Numbered from the stretch's first letter, positions 1 to 8,470 are shown. The stretch is 29,304 nt of DNA from Hyphomicrobiales bacterium (GCA_016780665.1 JADHLM010000006.1:1-29304); one strand, 5' to 3'. The notes: generated by a model not told the origin, from the sequence alone. Made by a program: numbers and translations.

Positions 1-1
1 A

Positions 2-256
2 TATGGACGGAAAGTCGTGTCAGGAGAATGGAAGGATTATACAATTGATACTTTAAATGATCAGGCCATTTTTTCTGTGTATAAGAAAACAAACGAATTA
101 CCTCAGTTTAGTATTTGTAAAATACCAAAGCTAAAAAACTCCCAAGGAATATATCAAATCAAAAGTACAGATGGTCGGATATTAAAAAGGGGAAGTGAAC
201 TTCCCCTTGTTTTAAAAATCTTAGAAAAAGATAAGAGTAACTATAGAATTATTTAA
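2..256 (+). CDS. DUF2794 domain protein, 5' end outside window
   Basis: The reading frame is open from the first bases of the window, so only the C-terminal 84 residues are seen. A GTG at 17 is probably internal, because the residues before it (YGRKVV) fit the conserved DUF2794 pattern. The visible segments GEWKDYTID, AIFSVYKKT and GRILKRGSEL match my memory of this small alphaproteobacterial family, which has no known function. The gene ends 4 bp before the stop of the convergent BI-1 gene. Its last 70 bases contain a perfect hairpin (187-208), listed separately. Family call is fairly sure; function is unknown. Confidence 0.75.
   Translation, partial: YGRKVVSGEWKDYTIDTLNDQAIFSVYKKTNELPQFSICKIPKLKNSQGIYQIKSTDGRILKRGSELPLVLKILEKDKSNYRII
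187..208 (+). terminator. Terminator-like hairpin inside the end of the DUF2794 gene
   Basis: A 10-bp inverted repeat, AAGGGGAAGT / ACTTCCCCTT, is separated by only GA. In RNA it would fold as a 9-bp stem with a UGAA loop, followed by GUUUUA. It lies in the coding sequence about 48 bases before the stop codon. The convergent gene starts its stop codon 4 bp after this gene ends, leaving no room for a terminator outside the genes. Seen directly: the palindrome and the T-run. That it stops transcription is inference. Confidence 0.4.
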
Positions 257-260
257 ATTA

Positions 261-962
261 CTATCTTCTTTGTCCAAATAATTGAAGCAACAATATAAAC
301 AGGTTGATAAAATCAAGATACAATCTTAATGCACCCATAATTGCTTTTCGACCTGATATATCGTGACTATCGCCTTGATAATAGATTTCTTTTATTTGCT
401 GTGTGTCATATGCTGTGAACCCTGCAAAAATTAGAACACCTAACACAGATATTCCAAATTGCATTCCACTTGAACCAATAAATATATTTACGATGGAAGC
501 CAGAATAATCCCTATAAGTCCCATAAATAAGAAAGCACCCCATGCTGATAAATCTTTTTTCGTAGTATATCCATAGATACTAAGAGCTCCAAAGGCACCT
601 GAAGTTATTAAAAATACGCGAGAGATACTGTTCCCTGTATATGCAAGGAAAATATATGACAATGATAATCCCATTAGACCTGAGAAAACCCAGAAAGATG
701 TTTGTGCTGCACTGAAAGACATTCTTGAAATTCTCGCACTAAGATAGAATACCATCCCGAGAGGTGCAAGCATGATTATCCAAATTAGTGGAGTTTGTGC
801 TAGAGCAATGTAGACACCAGATACAGCTGCAAAATAAGCTACCAAAGCAGTGATTAAAAGACCAATAGCCATGTAATTATATACTCGCAACATGTACGTT
901 CGTAACCCTTGATCAATTTCGGCAGCAGCGTGAGTGGATTTACTATAAGTGTTTGGTTCCAT
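261..962 (-). CDS. Bax inhibitor-1 / YccA family membrane protein
   Basis: Integral membrane protein of the BI-1 (TMBIM/YccA) family. It has about seven hydrophobic segments and the typical late region with AYDTQQIKEIYY and a short polar C-terminus ending GQRR. Bacterial members include YccA, an inhibitor of the FtsH protease, and calcium-leak channels such as B. subtilis YetJ; which role applies here cannot be read from sequence. The ATG at 962 is preferred (233 aa) because GGAG lies 6 bases upstream of it. Two earlier in-frame starts (974 and 1028) lack such a site. The gene stands alone on the minus strand, divergent from the pterin dehydratase gene. Confidence 0.9.
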   Translation of the reverse strand: MEPNTYSKSTHAAAEIDQGLRTYMLRVYNYMAIGLLITALVAYFAAVSGVYIALAQTPLIWIIMLAPLGMVFYLSARISRMSFSAAQTSFWVFSGLMGLSLSYIFLAYTGNSISRVFLITSGAFGALSIYGYTTKKDLSAWGAFLFMGLIGIILASIVNIFIGSSGMQFGISVLGVLIFAGFTAYDTQQIKEIYYQGDSHDISGRKAIMGALRLYLDFINLFILLLQLFGQRR

Positions 963-1037
963 TTTTGTCTCCATAAAATTTCTTATACTATATATATAAG
1001 TGATTATAGAACTGGAAATCAAGTACATTATATGATT

Positions 1038-1077
1038 ATTATATAATCAAACTAACAATTTTGAGAATGTTTATAAT
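1038..1077. promoter_or_regulatory. Divergent promoter region with -10-like boxes
   Basis: The 142-bp divergent gap contains ATTATATAAT (1038-1047), which is a TATAAT box on both strands, and a second plus-strand TATAAT at 1072-1077. The plus-strand boxes lie in a direct repeat, TATAATCAAA, at 1042 and 1072, exactly 30 bp apart. No convincing -35 box is present at 16-18 bp. In AT-rich DNA such boxes arise by chance, so this is tentative. Confidence 0.3.
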
Positions 1078-1104
1078 CAAATTAAATTACAATTGAGGTA
1101 AATT

Positions 1105-1386
1105 ATGACTGTTAAATCAAAAAGATTGCCTTGGCCCACAAATCCAGAACAAACTAAATTTGTAAAAGATTTCAAGTTTCAAGATTTCAAAACTGCTTGG
1201 TTATTCATGAATAAAGTAGCAATTGAAGCAGAAAAAATAGACCATCATCCGAATTGGTCAAATAGTTATAACATGGTTCATATTGAGCTAACAACACATG
1301 ATGAAGGAATGATTACGGAGAAAGATATCAATCTTGCAAATCAAATTGACTACATTGAAGATAATATCAGATCAGAAAAAAAATGA
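1105..1386 (+). CDS. 4a-hydroxytetrahydrobiopterin dehydratase (PCD) family
   Basis: At 93 aa this is the usual size for pterin-4a-carbinolamine dehydratase. The signature is visible as E44, DHHPNW (46-51), a tyrosine/asparagine pair, TTHD (63-66) and D74. The family dehydrates 4a-hydroxytetrahydropterin and recycles the cofactor of aromatic amino acid hydroxylases. No such hydroxylase is in the window, so the physiological partner is unknown; many bacteria carry PCD without phenylalanine hydroxylase. A good Shine-Dalgarno site (GAGGT, 5 bases before ATG) supports the start. The stop overlaps the next gene's start by ATGA, so the two are translationally coupled. Confidence 0.88.
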   Translation: MTVKSKRLPWPTNPEQTKFVKDFKFQDFKTAWLFMNKVAIEAEKIDHHPNWSNSYNMVHIELTTHDEGMITEKDINLANQIDYIEDNIRSEKK

Positions 1387-1868
1387 CAGATATAACAATC
1401 ATTGCACGTGGATATTTTTCAATTGGAGTCCAGAATATCTCTAAACCAATGAATCTTGGAAATTTGATTAGATCGGCTCATGCATTTGGAGCCAACTCTG
1501 TTTTCACGGTAAATCCGCATCAAAGAGTAAAAGAAAATATTACAAAATTAAATAAATCAGATACGTCGAAGTCTGGTTTGCATTTGCCCTACTTCGAATG
1601 GCAAAAGATTGATGATATGATGATACCCAAGGGATGTAAATTGGTTGGTATTGAGATTACTGATGATGCCGATGATTTGCCAAATTTTGTCCACCCAATA
1701 CAAGCTATGTATATTTTGGGCCCAGAAAAAGGCTCTTTATCTCCAGATACATTGCAAAAATGTGATTTTATAATAAAAATACCTACAAAATTTTCACTAA
1801 ATGTGGCAATAGCTGGTGCAATCGTAATGTACGATAGATTAAAAACAATTGGAAAAAAAACAAAATAG
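1383..1868 (+). CDS. SpoU/TrmH-family RNA 2'-O-methyltransferase
   Basis: SPOUT-fold RNA methyltransferase of 161 aa that uses S-adenosylmethionine to methylate a ribose 2'-OH. The three family motifs are present: NLGNLIRSAHAFGA (24-37), ILGPEKGSLS (111-120) and SLNVAIAGAIVMYDR near the C-terminus, which forms the SAM-binding knot. There is no N-terminal L30-like substrate-binding domain, so it is a minimal catalytic module. The substrate (tRNA or rRNA site) cannot be told; it is not clearly TrmL or TrmH. It follows the pterin dehydratase gene with an ATGA overlap. Confidence 0.85.
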   Translation: MTDITIIARGYFSIGVQNISKPMNLGNLIRSAHAFGANSVFTVNPHQRVKENITKLNKSDTSKSGLHLPYFEWQKIDDMMIPKGCKLVGIEITDDADDLPNFVHPIQAMYILGPEKGSLSPDTLQKCDFIIKIPTKFSLNVAIAGAIVMYDRLKTIGKKTK

Positions 1869-1948
1869 AAACACTCAATAATTAGATTTGTTTACTAAAA
1901 ATAAATAATTTTTTTTTATTCTAATAACGTTTATGGGATTATTTATTT

Positions 1949-2482
1949 ATGCGCATATCTAGAAAAAATCTAATACACTCCAGTATTATACTCATATCTT
2001 TTTTATTAGTCACAAACTTATATGCTGCAAGTGTAAATGAGCCACAATTAAAAAGTAGATTTGGTGATTGGCGAGTCTTTGCACATGAAATTAATGGCGA
2101 AAAACTCTGCTATATTGCCAGCACACCCATTAAACAAGATCCAAACGATAGAAATTGGACCCCAAATTTTTTTATATCAAAAATTAAACTAAATGGAAAA
2201 AATTATAATCAGCCAAGCTTATATATTGGATATAAATTAAAAGGGGAGACTTCTGTATCAATTAAAATATTAAATAGTACATTCAGATTAGCAACAGATG
2301 AAGCGCGAGAGCGAGCTTGGTTAGTTACTGAAGATGAAGAGCAAAAAATCATTGAGGCAATGAAAAAAGGCTATCAAATGATTATTAAAGGTACATCAGA
2401 ATTTGGAACAAATACAACTGATCACTACTCACTCAAAGGCGTAATTAGAAGTCTTCAAGAACTAGACTCAATATGTCCTTGA
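1949..2482 (+). CDS. IalB-like (invasion-associated locus B) secreted protein
   Basis: A 177-aa protein with a Sec signal peptide: basic start, hydrophobic 11-24, likely cleavage after the LYA at 24-26. After cleavage come FGDWRVFAHE and KLCYIASTP, the opening pattern of the IalB family. Later come an SVSI...FRLATDE..AW segment, a hydrophobic/basic GYQMIIKGTSEFGT segment and a terminal SICP. Cys54 and Cys176 could form the disulfide of the family. The name comes from a Bartonella erythrocyte-invasion factor. Free-living alphaproteobacteria carry it widely, so it should not be read as a virulence gene. It lies 29 bp before rlmN, a pairing common in alphaproteobacteria. Confidence 0.8.
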   Translation: MRISRKNLIHSSIILISFLLVTNLYAASVNEPQLKSRFGDWRVFAHEINGEKLCYIASTPIKQDPNDRNWTPNFFISKIKLNGKNYNQPSLYIGYKLKGETSVSIKILNSTFRLATDEARERAWLVTEDEEQKIIEAMKKGYQMIIKGTSEFGTNTTDHYSLKGVIRSLQELDSICP

Positions 2483-2511
2483 ATTCCAAAGTGAAAGCAT
2501 TATAAGATTTA

Positions 2512-3660
2512 ATGATGATCACCGTTCATGAAAAATTAGCGCCACAGGGCGGTGATAAAAGTAATTTACAGACAGTATATGGTAAATTACAATCTGAACT
2601 TCTCGAAGATCTCAAAAATTATAACATCCCAACAAAGCATAATTCCATGCGAACAAAACAACTATGGAATTGGACATTCCTAGGGGGTGTAAAAGAATTT
2701 TCTGAGATAAAAAATATGCCCAAAGAGCTTCTAAATGAGCTATCTAAAAAATATACCTTTACGCGCGACTCAATAGCACTGGAGCAGGAATCGAGTGATG
2801 GTACAATAAAATGGTTAATAGATCTTGCATCTAAAAACAACTCTACCAATAATCAAATTGAAACTGTATTTATTCCCGAGAAAAACAGAGGAACTCTGTG
2901 TATATCTAGCCAAATTGGGTGCACGCTAAATTGTTCTTTTTGTCATACTGGAACGCAAAAACTCGTTAGAAATCTTACAGCCGATGAGATTGTTTCTCAA
3001 TTGTTAATTGCAAAAGATAGGCTAGATGACTGGCATCGAAATAACCCTAATAACATAAGGAAGATTACAAATGTTGTACTGATGGGAATGGGTGAGCCAC
3101 TTTACAATTTTGATAATGTAAAGAAAGCATTATTAATAATGACTGATTGTGACGGTTTAGCTTTTTCTAAGAGACGAGTCACACTCTCTACATCAGGTAT
3201 AGTTCCATTTATTGAAAGGGTTGGTAATGAAATTGGTGTATCACTTGCGGTATCTTTACACGCTACAAATGACGAAGTAAGAGATATCCTGGTTCCAATA
3301 AACAAGAAATATCCCATTAAAGAGTTGATTAATGCATGCGAAAATTATCCAAGACTGAAAAACTCAAGTAAAATTACTTTTGAATATGTAATGCTGAAGG
3401 ATGTTAACGATAGTTTGACAGACGCAAAGGCACTAATAAAATTACTTAGAAATATACCAGCAAAAATTAATCTTATTCCATTTAACCCATGGCCAGGTTC
3501 TAACTATATTTGTTCAGATATGGAACAAATAAAGAAGTTTTCAGCCGTAATAAATAATGCAGGATTATCAGCTCCAATAAGGAAACCAAGAGGACAAGAT
3601 ATTTTAGCAGCTTGTGGTCAATTGAAGTCTGAAACATTAAGATTACGAGATAAAAAGTAA
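2512..3660 (+). CDS. rlmN: Dual-specificity RNA methyltransferase RlmN (radical SAM)
   Basis: Methylates C2 of A2503 in 23S rRNA (and, in E. coli, A37 of some tRNAs) by a radical-SAM mechanism. The [4Fe-4S] cluster motif CxxxCxxC is C137-C141-C144 (CTLNCSFC). The GMGEPLYN SAM-binding segment is present, and the methyl-carrying cysteine near the C-terminus is C368 in AACGQL. At 382 aa it matches the family. The start is ambiguous between adjacent ATGs (2512, 2515) and has no clear Shine-Dalgarno site. It sits between the IalB-like gene and argG with short gaps and is probably co-transcribed with both. Confidence 0.96.
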   Translation: MMITVHEKLAPQGGDKSNLQTVYGKLQSELLEDLKNYNIPTKHNSMRTKQLWNWTFLGGVKEFSEIKNMPKELLNELSKKYTFTRDSIALEQESSDGTIKWLIDLASKNNSTNNQIETVFIPEKNRGTLCISSQIGCTLNCSFCHTGTQKLVRNLTADEIVSQLLIAKDRLDDWHRNNPNNIRKITNVVLMGMGEPLYNFDNVKKALLIMTDCDGLAFSKRRVTLSTSGIVPFIERVGNEIGVSLAVSLHATNDEVRDILVPINKKYPIKELINACENYPRLKNSSKITFEYVMLKDVNDSLTDAKALIKLLRNIPAKINLIPFNPWPGSNYICSDMEQIKKFSAVINNAGLSAPIRKPRGQDILAACGQLKSETLRLRDKK

Positions 3661-3696
3661 TATACTTTAATTAATTAATATTTTATATCTACAGTT

Positions 3697-4917
3697 ATGA
3701 CAAATAATATAAAAAAAGTAGTGTTAGCATATTCCGGCGGTCTAGATACGTCGATAATACTTAAATGGTTACAAAATCAATATAATTGTGAAGTGGTAAC
3801 ATTTACTGCCGACCTGGGTCAAGGGGAAGAAATTGAACCTGCTCGAAAAAAAGCGGAGATGTTTGGTGTTAAACAAATCTACATAGAAGATCTTAGAGAA
3901 GATTTTGTTAAAAATTATATTTTTCCAATGTTTAGAGCAAACACTCTTTATGAAGGTCAATATCTACTGGGAACAGCTATTGCGAGGCCATTAATTGCAA
4001 AAAGGCAAATAGAAATTGCAGAAGAAACTGGTGCAGATGCTGTATGTCACGGAGCTACAGGAAAAGGTAATGACCAAGTCAGATTTGAGCTTGGTTATTA
4101 TTCTTTGAACCCATCAATAAAAGTCATTGCTCCATGGAGAGATTGGGAACTAACATCAAGATCTAAATTAATTGAATTTGCTGAACAAAACCAGATCCCA
4201 ATTCCAAAAGATAAAAAAGGTGAAGCTCCTTTTTCGGTTGACGCTAACCTTCTTCACACTTCATCAGAAGGTAAATTAATTGAAAATCCAGAAAATGAAG
4301 CTCCAGAATATATTTTTCAAAGAACCTTATCAATTGATGATGCAAATAATACACCAACAACAGTTAGAATAGGTTTTGAATGTGGAGATCCAATATCAAT
4401 TGATGGTGTAAAACTATCCCCAGCTACACTTTTTGAAAAATTAAATGACTTAGGTAAAAACAATGGAATTGGAAGATTAGATCTAATTGAAAATAGATTT
4501 GTTGGTATGAAAAGTAGAGGTATCTATGAAACACCAGGCGGAACAATATTATTGAAGGCGCATAGAGCAATAGAAGAATTAACTCTGGACTCAGGTACAA
4601 TGCATTTGAAAGATGAATTAATGCCAAAGTATGCAACGTTAATATACAATGGGCTATGGTTCTCGCCAGAAAGAGAGATGCTTCAAAAAGCAATTGACGT
4701 ATCCCAGAAATACGTCACTGGAGAGATTACTCTTAAATTATATAAAGGTAATATACTTATATCTAATAGGCAAAGTAATCATTCACTCTATGATACTGAT
4801 CTTGTTAGCTTTGAAGATAGTGATACAGATTACGATCAATCAGATGCTGGTGGATTCATAAAAATCAACGCTCTAAGGCTTAGATTACTTGCAAAAAGAA
4901 ACAAAAAAAACAGTTAG
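3697..4917 (+). CDS. argG: Argininosuccinate synthase
   Basis: Condenses citrulline and aspartate with ATP cleavage to argininosuccinate, the penultimate step of arginine biosynthesis. At 406 aa it is full length. The N-terminal PP-loop AYSGGLDTS (residues 10-18) binds ATP. Other hallmarks are the TADLGQGEE segment, ATGKGNDQVRFE, the DANLLHTSSEGK region and GIYETPGGTILL. It follows rlmN by 36 bp. Its TAG stop directly abuts the stop codon of the convergent folD gene with no base between them. Confidence 0.98.
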   Translation: MTNNIKKVVLAYSGGLDTSIILKWLQNQYNCEVVTFTADLGQGEEIEPARKKAEMFGVKQIYIEDLREDFVKNYIFPMFRANTLYEGQYLLGTAIARPLIAKRQIEIAEETGADAVCHGATGKGNDQVRFELGYYSLNPSIKVIAPWRDWELTSRSKLIEFAEQNQIPIPKDKKGEAPFSVDANLLHTSSEGKLIENPENEAPEYIFQRTLSIDDANNTPTTVRIGFECGDPISIDGVKLSPATLFEKLNDLGKNNGIGRLDLIENRFVGMKSRGIYETPGGTILLKAHRAIEELTLDSGTMHLKDELMPKYATLIYNGLWFSPEREMLQKAIDVSQKYVTGEITLKLYKGNILISNRQSNHSLYDTDLVSFEDSDTDYDQSDAGGFIKINALRLRLLAKRNKKNS

Positions 4918-5811
4918 TCACAATTCCATCTGAAATTTTGTAGCCTTAAGCGTGTTATTCATTAGGCATGCTACTGTCATCAAACCAACTCCACCTGGAA
5001 CAGGTGTAATATATGCAACTTTTTCTATTACCCCATTAAAATCGACATCGCCGACTAATTTAGTTTTTGTTTCCCCATCTCGTTCATAAGTTATTCTATT
5101 TATCCCAACATCTATAACTATAGAACCTTCTCTAACCCAATCAGCATTGACAAATTTAGGTATACCAATGGCAGCAATAAGTATATCTGCATTCTTCGTG
5201 TATGACTCAATATTCCTCGTTTTCGAATGAACCTGTGTAACTGTACAATTAGAGTTTGTTAACAATTGACACATTGGTTTTCCTACTAAATTAGATCTAC
5301 CAATCACAACAGCATTCATCCCAGATAAATCATCTACTTTAGATTTTAACATTATATGAGAGCCCTGTGGTGTACAGGGAACTAAGCTTTCGATTCCATT
5401 CATTAATTTGCCCGCATTGATAGGATGTAATCCATCAACATCTTTATTTGGGTTAATGAAATTAATGATAGTTTGTTTGTTTATGTGCTCAGGAAGTGGA
5501 AACTGTACCAAAATACCATTAACATCATCGTCCTTATTTAGCCTATCGATCAGTTCTAACAATTCGGTTTCTGTTGTAGTATTCTCCAACTTATATTCAA
5601 GTGAGTTAATACCAACTTTGTCACACATAAGCTTTTTGTTTCTAACGTATACGGCACTTGCAGGATCATCTCCAACTAGTACTACAGCTAAAGCTGGTGT
5701 AATTCCGTTTTTTTTAATATCATTTATCGATGCTGTCACCTCATCAAGCACTCTGGCTGAGATAACTCTTCCATCAATTAATTTATGATGATGGTCTGGA
5801 TGAACTACCAA
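4918..5811 (-). CDS. folD: Methylenetetrahydrofolate dehydrogenase / cyclohydrolase
   Basis: Bifunctional enzyme interconverting 5,10-methylene-, 5,10-methenyl- and 10-formyl-tetrahydrofolate with NADP. At 297 aa it is of normal length. The active-site Y55 and K59 are in VYVRNKK. The QFPLPEH and KDVDGLHP segments, the nucleotide-binding GRSNLVGKP and the C-terminal TPVPGGVGLMT are all present. It lies 18 bp downstream of yggT in the same direction. Its end abuts argG exactly (adjacent stop codons), so transcripts from the two strands must meet inside coding DNA. Confidence 0.97.
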   Translation of the reverse strand: MVVHPDHHHKLIDGRVISARVLDEVTASINDIKKNGITPALAVVLVGDDPASAVYVRNKKLMCDKVGINSLEYKLENTTTETELLELIDRLNKDDDVNGILVQFPLPEHINKQTIINFINPNKDVDGLHPINAGKLMNGIESLVPCTPQGSHIMLKSKVDDLSGMNAVVIGRSNLVGKPMCQLLTNSNCTVTQVHSKTRNIESYTKNADILIAAIGIPKFVNADWVREGSIVIDVGINRITYERDGETKTKLVGDVDFNGVIEKVAYITPVPGGVGLMTVACLMNNTLKATKFQMEL

Positions 5812-5829
5812 TGTGTTTCTCCAATACTA

Positions 5830-6120
5830 TTAAATATTGATTATCAAGATATTGATGAGATCTTTAATGATAAATAATATAAAGATTGCAATCAGGGGGC
5901 TAAAATCAAGACCATTATATGATGGAATATATCTTCTGATTGGGCTCAAAATAGGTGTAGTCATTTTATAAAGAAAGTCAGATATTACTGAAACTATATA
6001 ATGCCTGGAATTCAATATACCGAAATGTAACAACCACTCAGTTAAAACATTTAGTATTAGCAACCAAACAATCAGACCCGCAATCCATTGAATAAACATT
6101 AATGTATGCATAAAGACCAT
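5830..6120 (-). CDS. YggT family membrane protein
   Basis: A 96-aa protein with two hydrophobic segments (about 8-30 and 72-94) joined by the family's central TTPILSPIRRYIPSYNGLDFSP stretch, which in relatives reads P-L-P-IRR-P-GGIDFSP. YggT-family proteins are small inner-membrane proteins of poorly known function, linked in E. coli to osmotic/K+ tolerance. The gene is followed closely by folD, a linkage often seen in alphaproteobacteria, though usually with a DUF167 gene between them, which is absent here. An in-frame ATG three codons in is also possible. Confidence 0.88.
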   Translation of the reverse strand: MVFMHTLMFIQWIAGLIVWLLILNVLTEWLLHFGILNSRHYIVSVISDFLYKMTTPILSPIRRYIPSYNGLDFSPLIAIFILFIIKDLINILIINI

Positions 6121-6152
6121 ATTAATTAATCCTAATTTTTGTATCTAATATT

Positions 6153-6181
6153 AATATAATTTGCATAAGTCATATATTCAA
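6153..6181 (-). promoter_or_regulatory. Likely sigma-70 promoter for yggT-folD
   Basis: On the minus strand, TTGAAT (6181-6176) and TATATT (6158-6153) are separated by exactly 17 bp. They match TTGACA and TATAAT at 4/6 and 5/6 positions. The element sits in the 69-bp gap between tatC and yggT and would give a leader of about 25-30 bases. AT-rich context lowers the weight, but spacing and position are right. Confidence 0.5.
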
Positions 6182-6189
6182 TTGGTATG

Positions 6190-6984
6190 TTAATTCTTAT
6201 TCTTTTTTTTCATAAAAATGGCAAGTATTATCGAAATTTCGTAAAGTAGTATTAATGGTAATGCTAATAAAAATTGGCTTATTACATCTGGTGGAGTTAA
6301 AATTGCAGCAATTACAAATGAAAAAAGTATGCAATATTTCCTCTTTGAAGTTAACCATTTTACATCAATTAACCCAATTCTAACTAAAAGCAGTATTAAA
6401 ATTGGTAATTGGAAACAGATTCCAAAAGCAAGGATTAGTCTCATAACAAGGGATAAATATTCAGAAATCCTAGGTTCAACTTCAATTGGCAATCCTGAGC
6501 CGTTGGATGGGAGTTCGAATGACAGAAAGAAATTCCATGCGATGGGCATTACAACATAATAAACCATGATAAAACTTAGTAAAAAAAGGAATGGTGTGGC
6601 AAGCATGAATGGTAGAAAGATATTTTTCTCATTTTTATATAGGCCCGGTGAAATATATTTCCAGATCTGGATGAGAATTAGAGGTAAAGAAATAAATAAT
6701 GCCAAATAAAAAGCTACTTTGATTTGTGTAAAAAAACCTTCATGCAAAGCTGTAAATATCATTCGTCCTCCTCGCTCGTTTATTAAATCTGCGAGTGGTT
6801 GCTGTAAAAAAATATATACTTGCGCCGAAATGCTTGTATCAAGATTTATAAATTTTAAATTTATTATTGATACACAAAAAATGAAGATAAATAATGCAAA
6901 TGAGTATATCAATCTAGATCTTAACTCAGCAATATGATCTAAAATTGACATTTTTTTATCATCTAATTCTTCGGTATCGCTCAT
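6190..6984 (-). CDS. tatC: Sec-independent protein translocase TatC
   Basis: The polytopic core of the twin-arginine translocase, which binds the signal peptide of folded export substrates. It opens with the cytoplasmic MSILDHIAELRSRLIYS (numbered after a short acidic leader), the signal-peptide recognition region containing the conserved L-E/A-LR-R pattern, and has six hydrophobic segments. FTALHEGFFTQIKVA and the FGICFQLPI segment of TM4 are typical. The ATG at 6984 is preferred (264 aa) over a TTG three codons upstream. Third gene of tatABC, 27 bp after tatB. Confidence 0.96.
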   Translation of the reverse strand: MSDTEELDDKKMSILDHIAELRSRLIYSFALFIFIFCVSIINLKFINLDTSISAQVYIFLQQPLADLINERGGRMIFTALHEGFFTQIKVAFYLALFISLPLILIQIWKYISPGLYKNEKNIFLPFMLATPFLFLLSFIMVYYVVMPIAWNFFLSFELPSNGSGLPIEVEPRISEYLSLVMRLILAFGICFQLPILILLLVRIGLIDVKWLTSKRKYCILFSFVIAAILTPPDVISQFLLALPLILLYEISIILAIFMKKKNKN

Positions 6985-7011
6985 TATATCCAAACTTTTA
7001 GTGTTGCTTTT

Positions 7012-7275
7012 TTATTCTTTAATTTTTTTAATTTCATCAATTTCTTTTATGAGATCATTGTTATAATTAATATCTCTCATAGTTTCTTTCACCTTATCAA
7101 GATCTTCCTTACTAAGAATACTCTCAGTTTCTTCGAGAAAATCTCTTGAGATGCGTTTTATTTTTCTAGAAAATTTTAAGAATTTATTCAGAGCTGTCGG
7201 TAGCTCTTTGGGACCAAGTATTAAAACTATAACAACCGAAATAATTAGAAGTTCTTGCCAGCCAATATTAAACAT
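7012..7275 (-). CDS. tatB: Sec-independent protein translocase TatB
   Basis: Short protein (87 aa from the ATG at 7275; a TTG lies one codon upstream). It has one N-terminal membrane helix, MFNIGWQELLIISVVIVLIL, then GPKELP at the hinge, an amphipathic helix and a charged, probably coiled C-terminal tail. The FNIGW-ELL start and GPKELP distinguish TatB from TatA. It works with TatC in substrate recognition. It lies between tatA and tatC in the same direction, 11 bp after tatA. The tail is short compared with enterobacterial TatB. Confidence 0.93.
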   Translation of the reverse strand: MFNIGWQELLIISVVIVLILGPKELPTALNKFLKFSRKIKRISRDFLEETESILSKEDLDKVKETMRDINYNNDLIKEIDEIKKIKE

Positions 7276-7286
7276 CAACTACACTT

Positions 7287-7478
7287 TTACTTTGAATCCT
7301 TATTAGAATCTTCAGTGTCATCATCAGTTTCTTTAATTTCACCTTTTACACCGTCTCTGAAACTTCTTAGACCAACCCCAAGATCGCCAAGCATTTTAGA
7401 GATCTTTCCTGGCCTTGAAAATAGCAATAGTACAATTAAACCAATTACTACCCACTGCCAAAAACCAGATATTCCCAT
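7287..7478 (-). CDS. tatA: Sec-independent protein translocase TatA
   Basis: A 63-aa pore-forming Tat subunit. One N-terminal membrane helix (about 4-20, GFWQWVVIGLIVLLLF) is followed by the hinge SRPGKISKMLGDLG and an amphipathic helix containing GLRSFRDGVKG, then an acidic tail. GGAG six bases before the ATG supports the start. First gene of tatABC. The promoter should lie in the 209-bp gap toward the divergent HlyU-like gene, where I found no clear box. Confidence 0.94.
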   Translation of the reverse strand: MGISGFWQWVVIGLIVLLLFSRPGKISKMLGDLGVGLRSFRDGVKGEIKETDDDTEDSNKDSK

Positions 7479-7687
7479 AATTAACTCCTATACAACTTAC
7501 TGTTTTTATTGTTTTATTTTGAATATATTCTGAAACTAATTTACTAAGTTACTGAATTACTCAAAAAATATTTACTTGTTTTACAGACTAAATGACTTTT
7601 ATTTAGACACATAATCTTATTACATATAGTATATTTCATATTTTGTATTTATTAAATAACTAATAATTCATTACTGGGAGATAAAAA

Positions 7688-7966
7688 ATGTTCAATTTAA
7701 TTAAAAATATAATAGGTGGCTCTCCTAAAAATGATGAAAGCCATAATTACAAAGAATATAAGATTATCCCTAAACCAAAAAGAAACGGTGGTTCCTTTAC
7801 AACAGAGGGGAAAATTATAAAAGATACAGACGAATATCAAGAGGCATACTTTATCAGGACTGACACATTCAGTAAAAAAGAGGATGCTGTAGACTGTATT
7901 ATCAGAAAAGCCAAGATTATCATTGATGAAAATGGTGATAAGATTTTTGAGAAAGATTGGTTATAA
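7688..7966 (+). CDS. HlyU-family protein
   Basis: A 92-aa protein with the HlyU-family (PF10115-like) pattern: YKEYKIIPKPKRNGGSFTTEG, then YFIRTDTFSKKEDAVD and RKAKIIIDENGDKIF. The Vibrio regulator named HlyU that gave this alphaproteobacterial family its label is a winged helix. This short family shows no obvious helix-turn-helix, so a transcription role is not supported by what I see. A strong GGGAG site precedes the ATG. The last 6 bases overlap the end of the convergent phosphatase gene. Confidence 0.75.
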   Translation: MFNLIKNIIGGSPKNDESHNYKEYKIIPKPKRNGGSFTTEGKIIKDTDEYQEAYFIRTDTFSKKEDAVDCIIRKAKIIIDENGDKIFEKDWL

Positions 7967-8470
7967 ATTTTTCGGTATCACAAATTCAAAACTAGCTAAA
8001 CTCTCTTGATTAATATTTGACCAATCATTCGCTTTATATTTCAGTATAGAAAACCCGCACGTATTATATTTTTGATAATCTGTTCGAAGAATTTTATTTC
8101 TTGGAACTAAGAAGCTTACCAAATCTGATAGAGTGGGCTCATGGTTGACTAATAATATAGAGTCAACTCTTTTATCTTGATGGAACAGGATGTTTAGTAG
8201 AAAAGATACATGGCACCCATATAGATCATCATCATATATTATGTCCTTTTTTCCTGTATCGGAGCCCAAATTCATTAAACTCAAAGTCTGTTTACATCTC
8301 TGAGCGGTTGAACAATAGATTATATTTGGGTTTAGATTATTTCTTTTAACATAACTCCCAAGGAGGAAGGCATCATTGACCCCTCTATCAGCAAGCACTC
8401 TATCTTTATCAATTTGATATGGATCAGACCAATTGGATTTGGCGTGACGAAGTAAATATACAGTCTTCAA
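7961..8470 (-). CDS. SixA-like histidine phosphatase
   Basis: Histidine phosphatase superfamily, 169 aa. The catalytic RHA motif (R8-H9) begins the protein in VYLLRHAKSNWSDP. The second arginine is R58 in CSTAQRCKQT and the second histidine H110 in LVNHEPTL. This short form resembles E. coli SixA, which removes phosphate from a histidine phosphotransfer domain, but no histidine kinase lies nearby and the substrate cannot be inferred. It may be co-transcribed with the amidohydrolase gene 15 bp upstream. Its 3' end overlaps the HlyU-like gene. Confidence 0.83.
   Translation of the reverse strand: MKTVYLLRHAKSNWSDPYQIDKDRVLADRGVNDAFLLGSYVKRNNLNPNIIYCSTAQRCKQTLSLMNLGSDTGKKDIIYDDDLYGCHVSFLLNILFHQDKRVDSILLVNHEPTLSDLVSFLVPRNKILRTDYQKYNTCGFSILKYKANDWSNINQESLASFEFVIPKNL

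Noticed and set aside
5408..5788. Plus-strand open frame of 126 codons inside folD
   Set aside because: It is fully antisense to FolD, which has all its family motifs; the serine/leucine-rich product is typical of a shadow frame.
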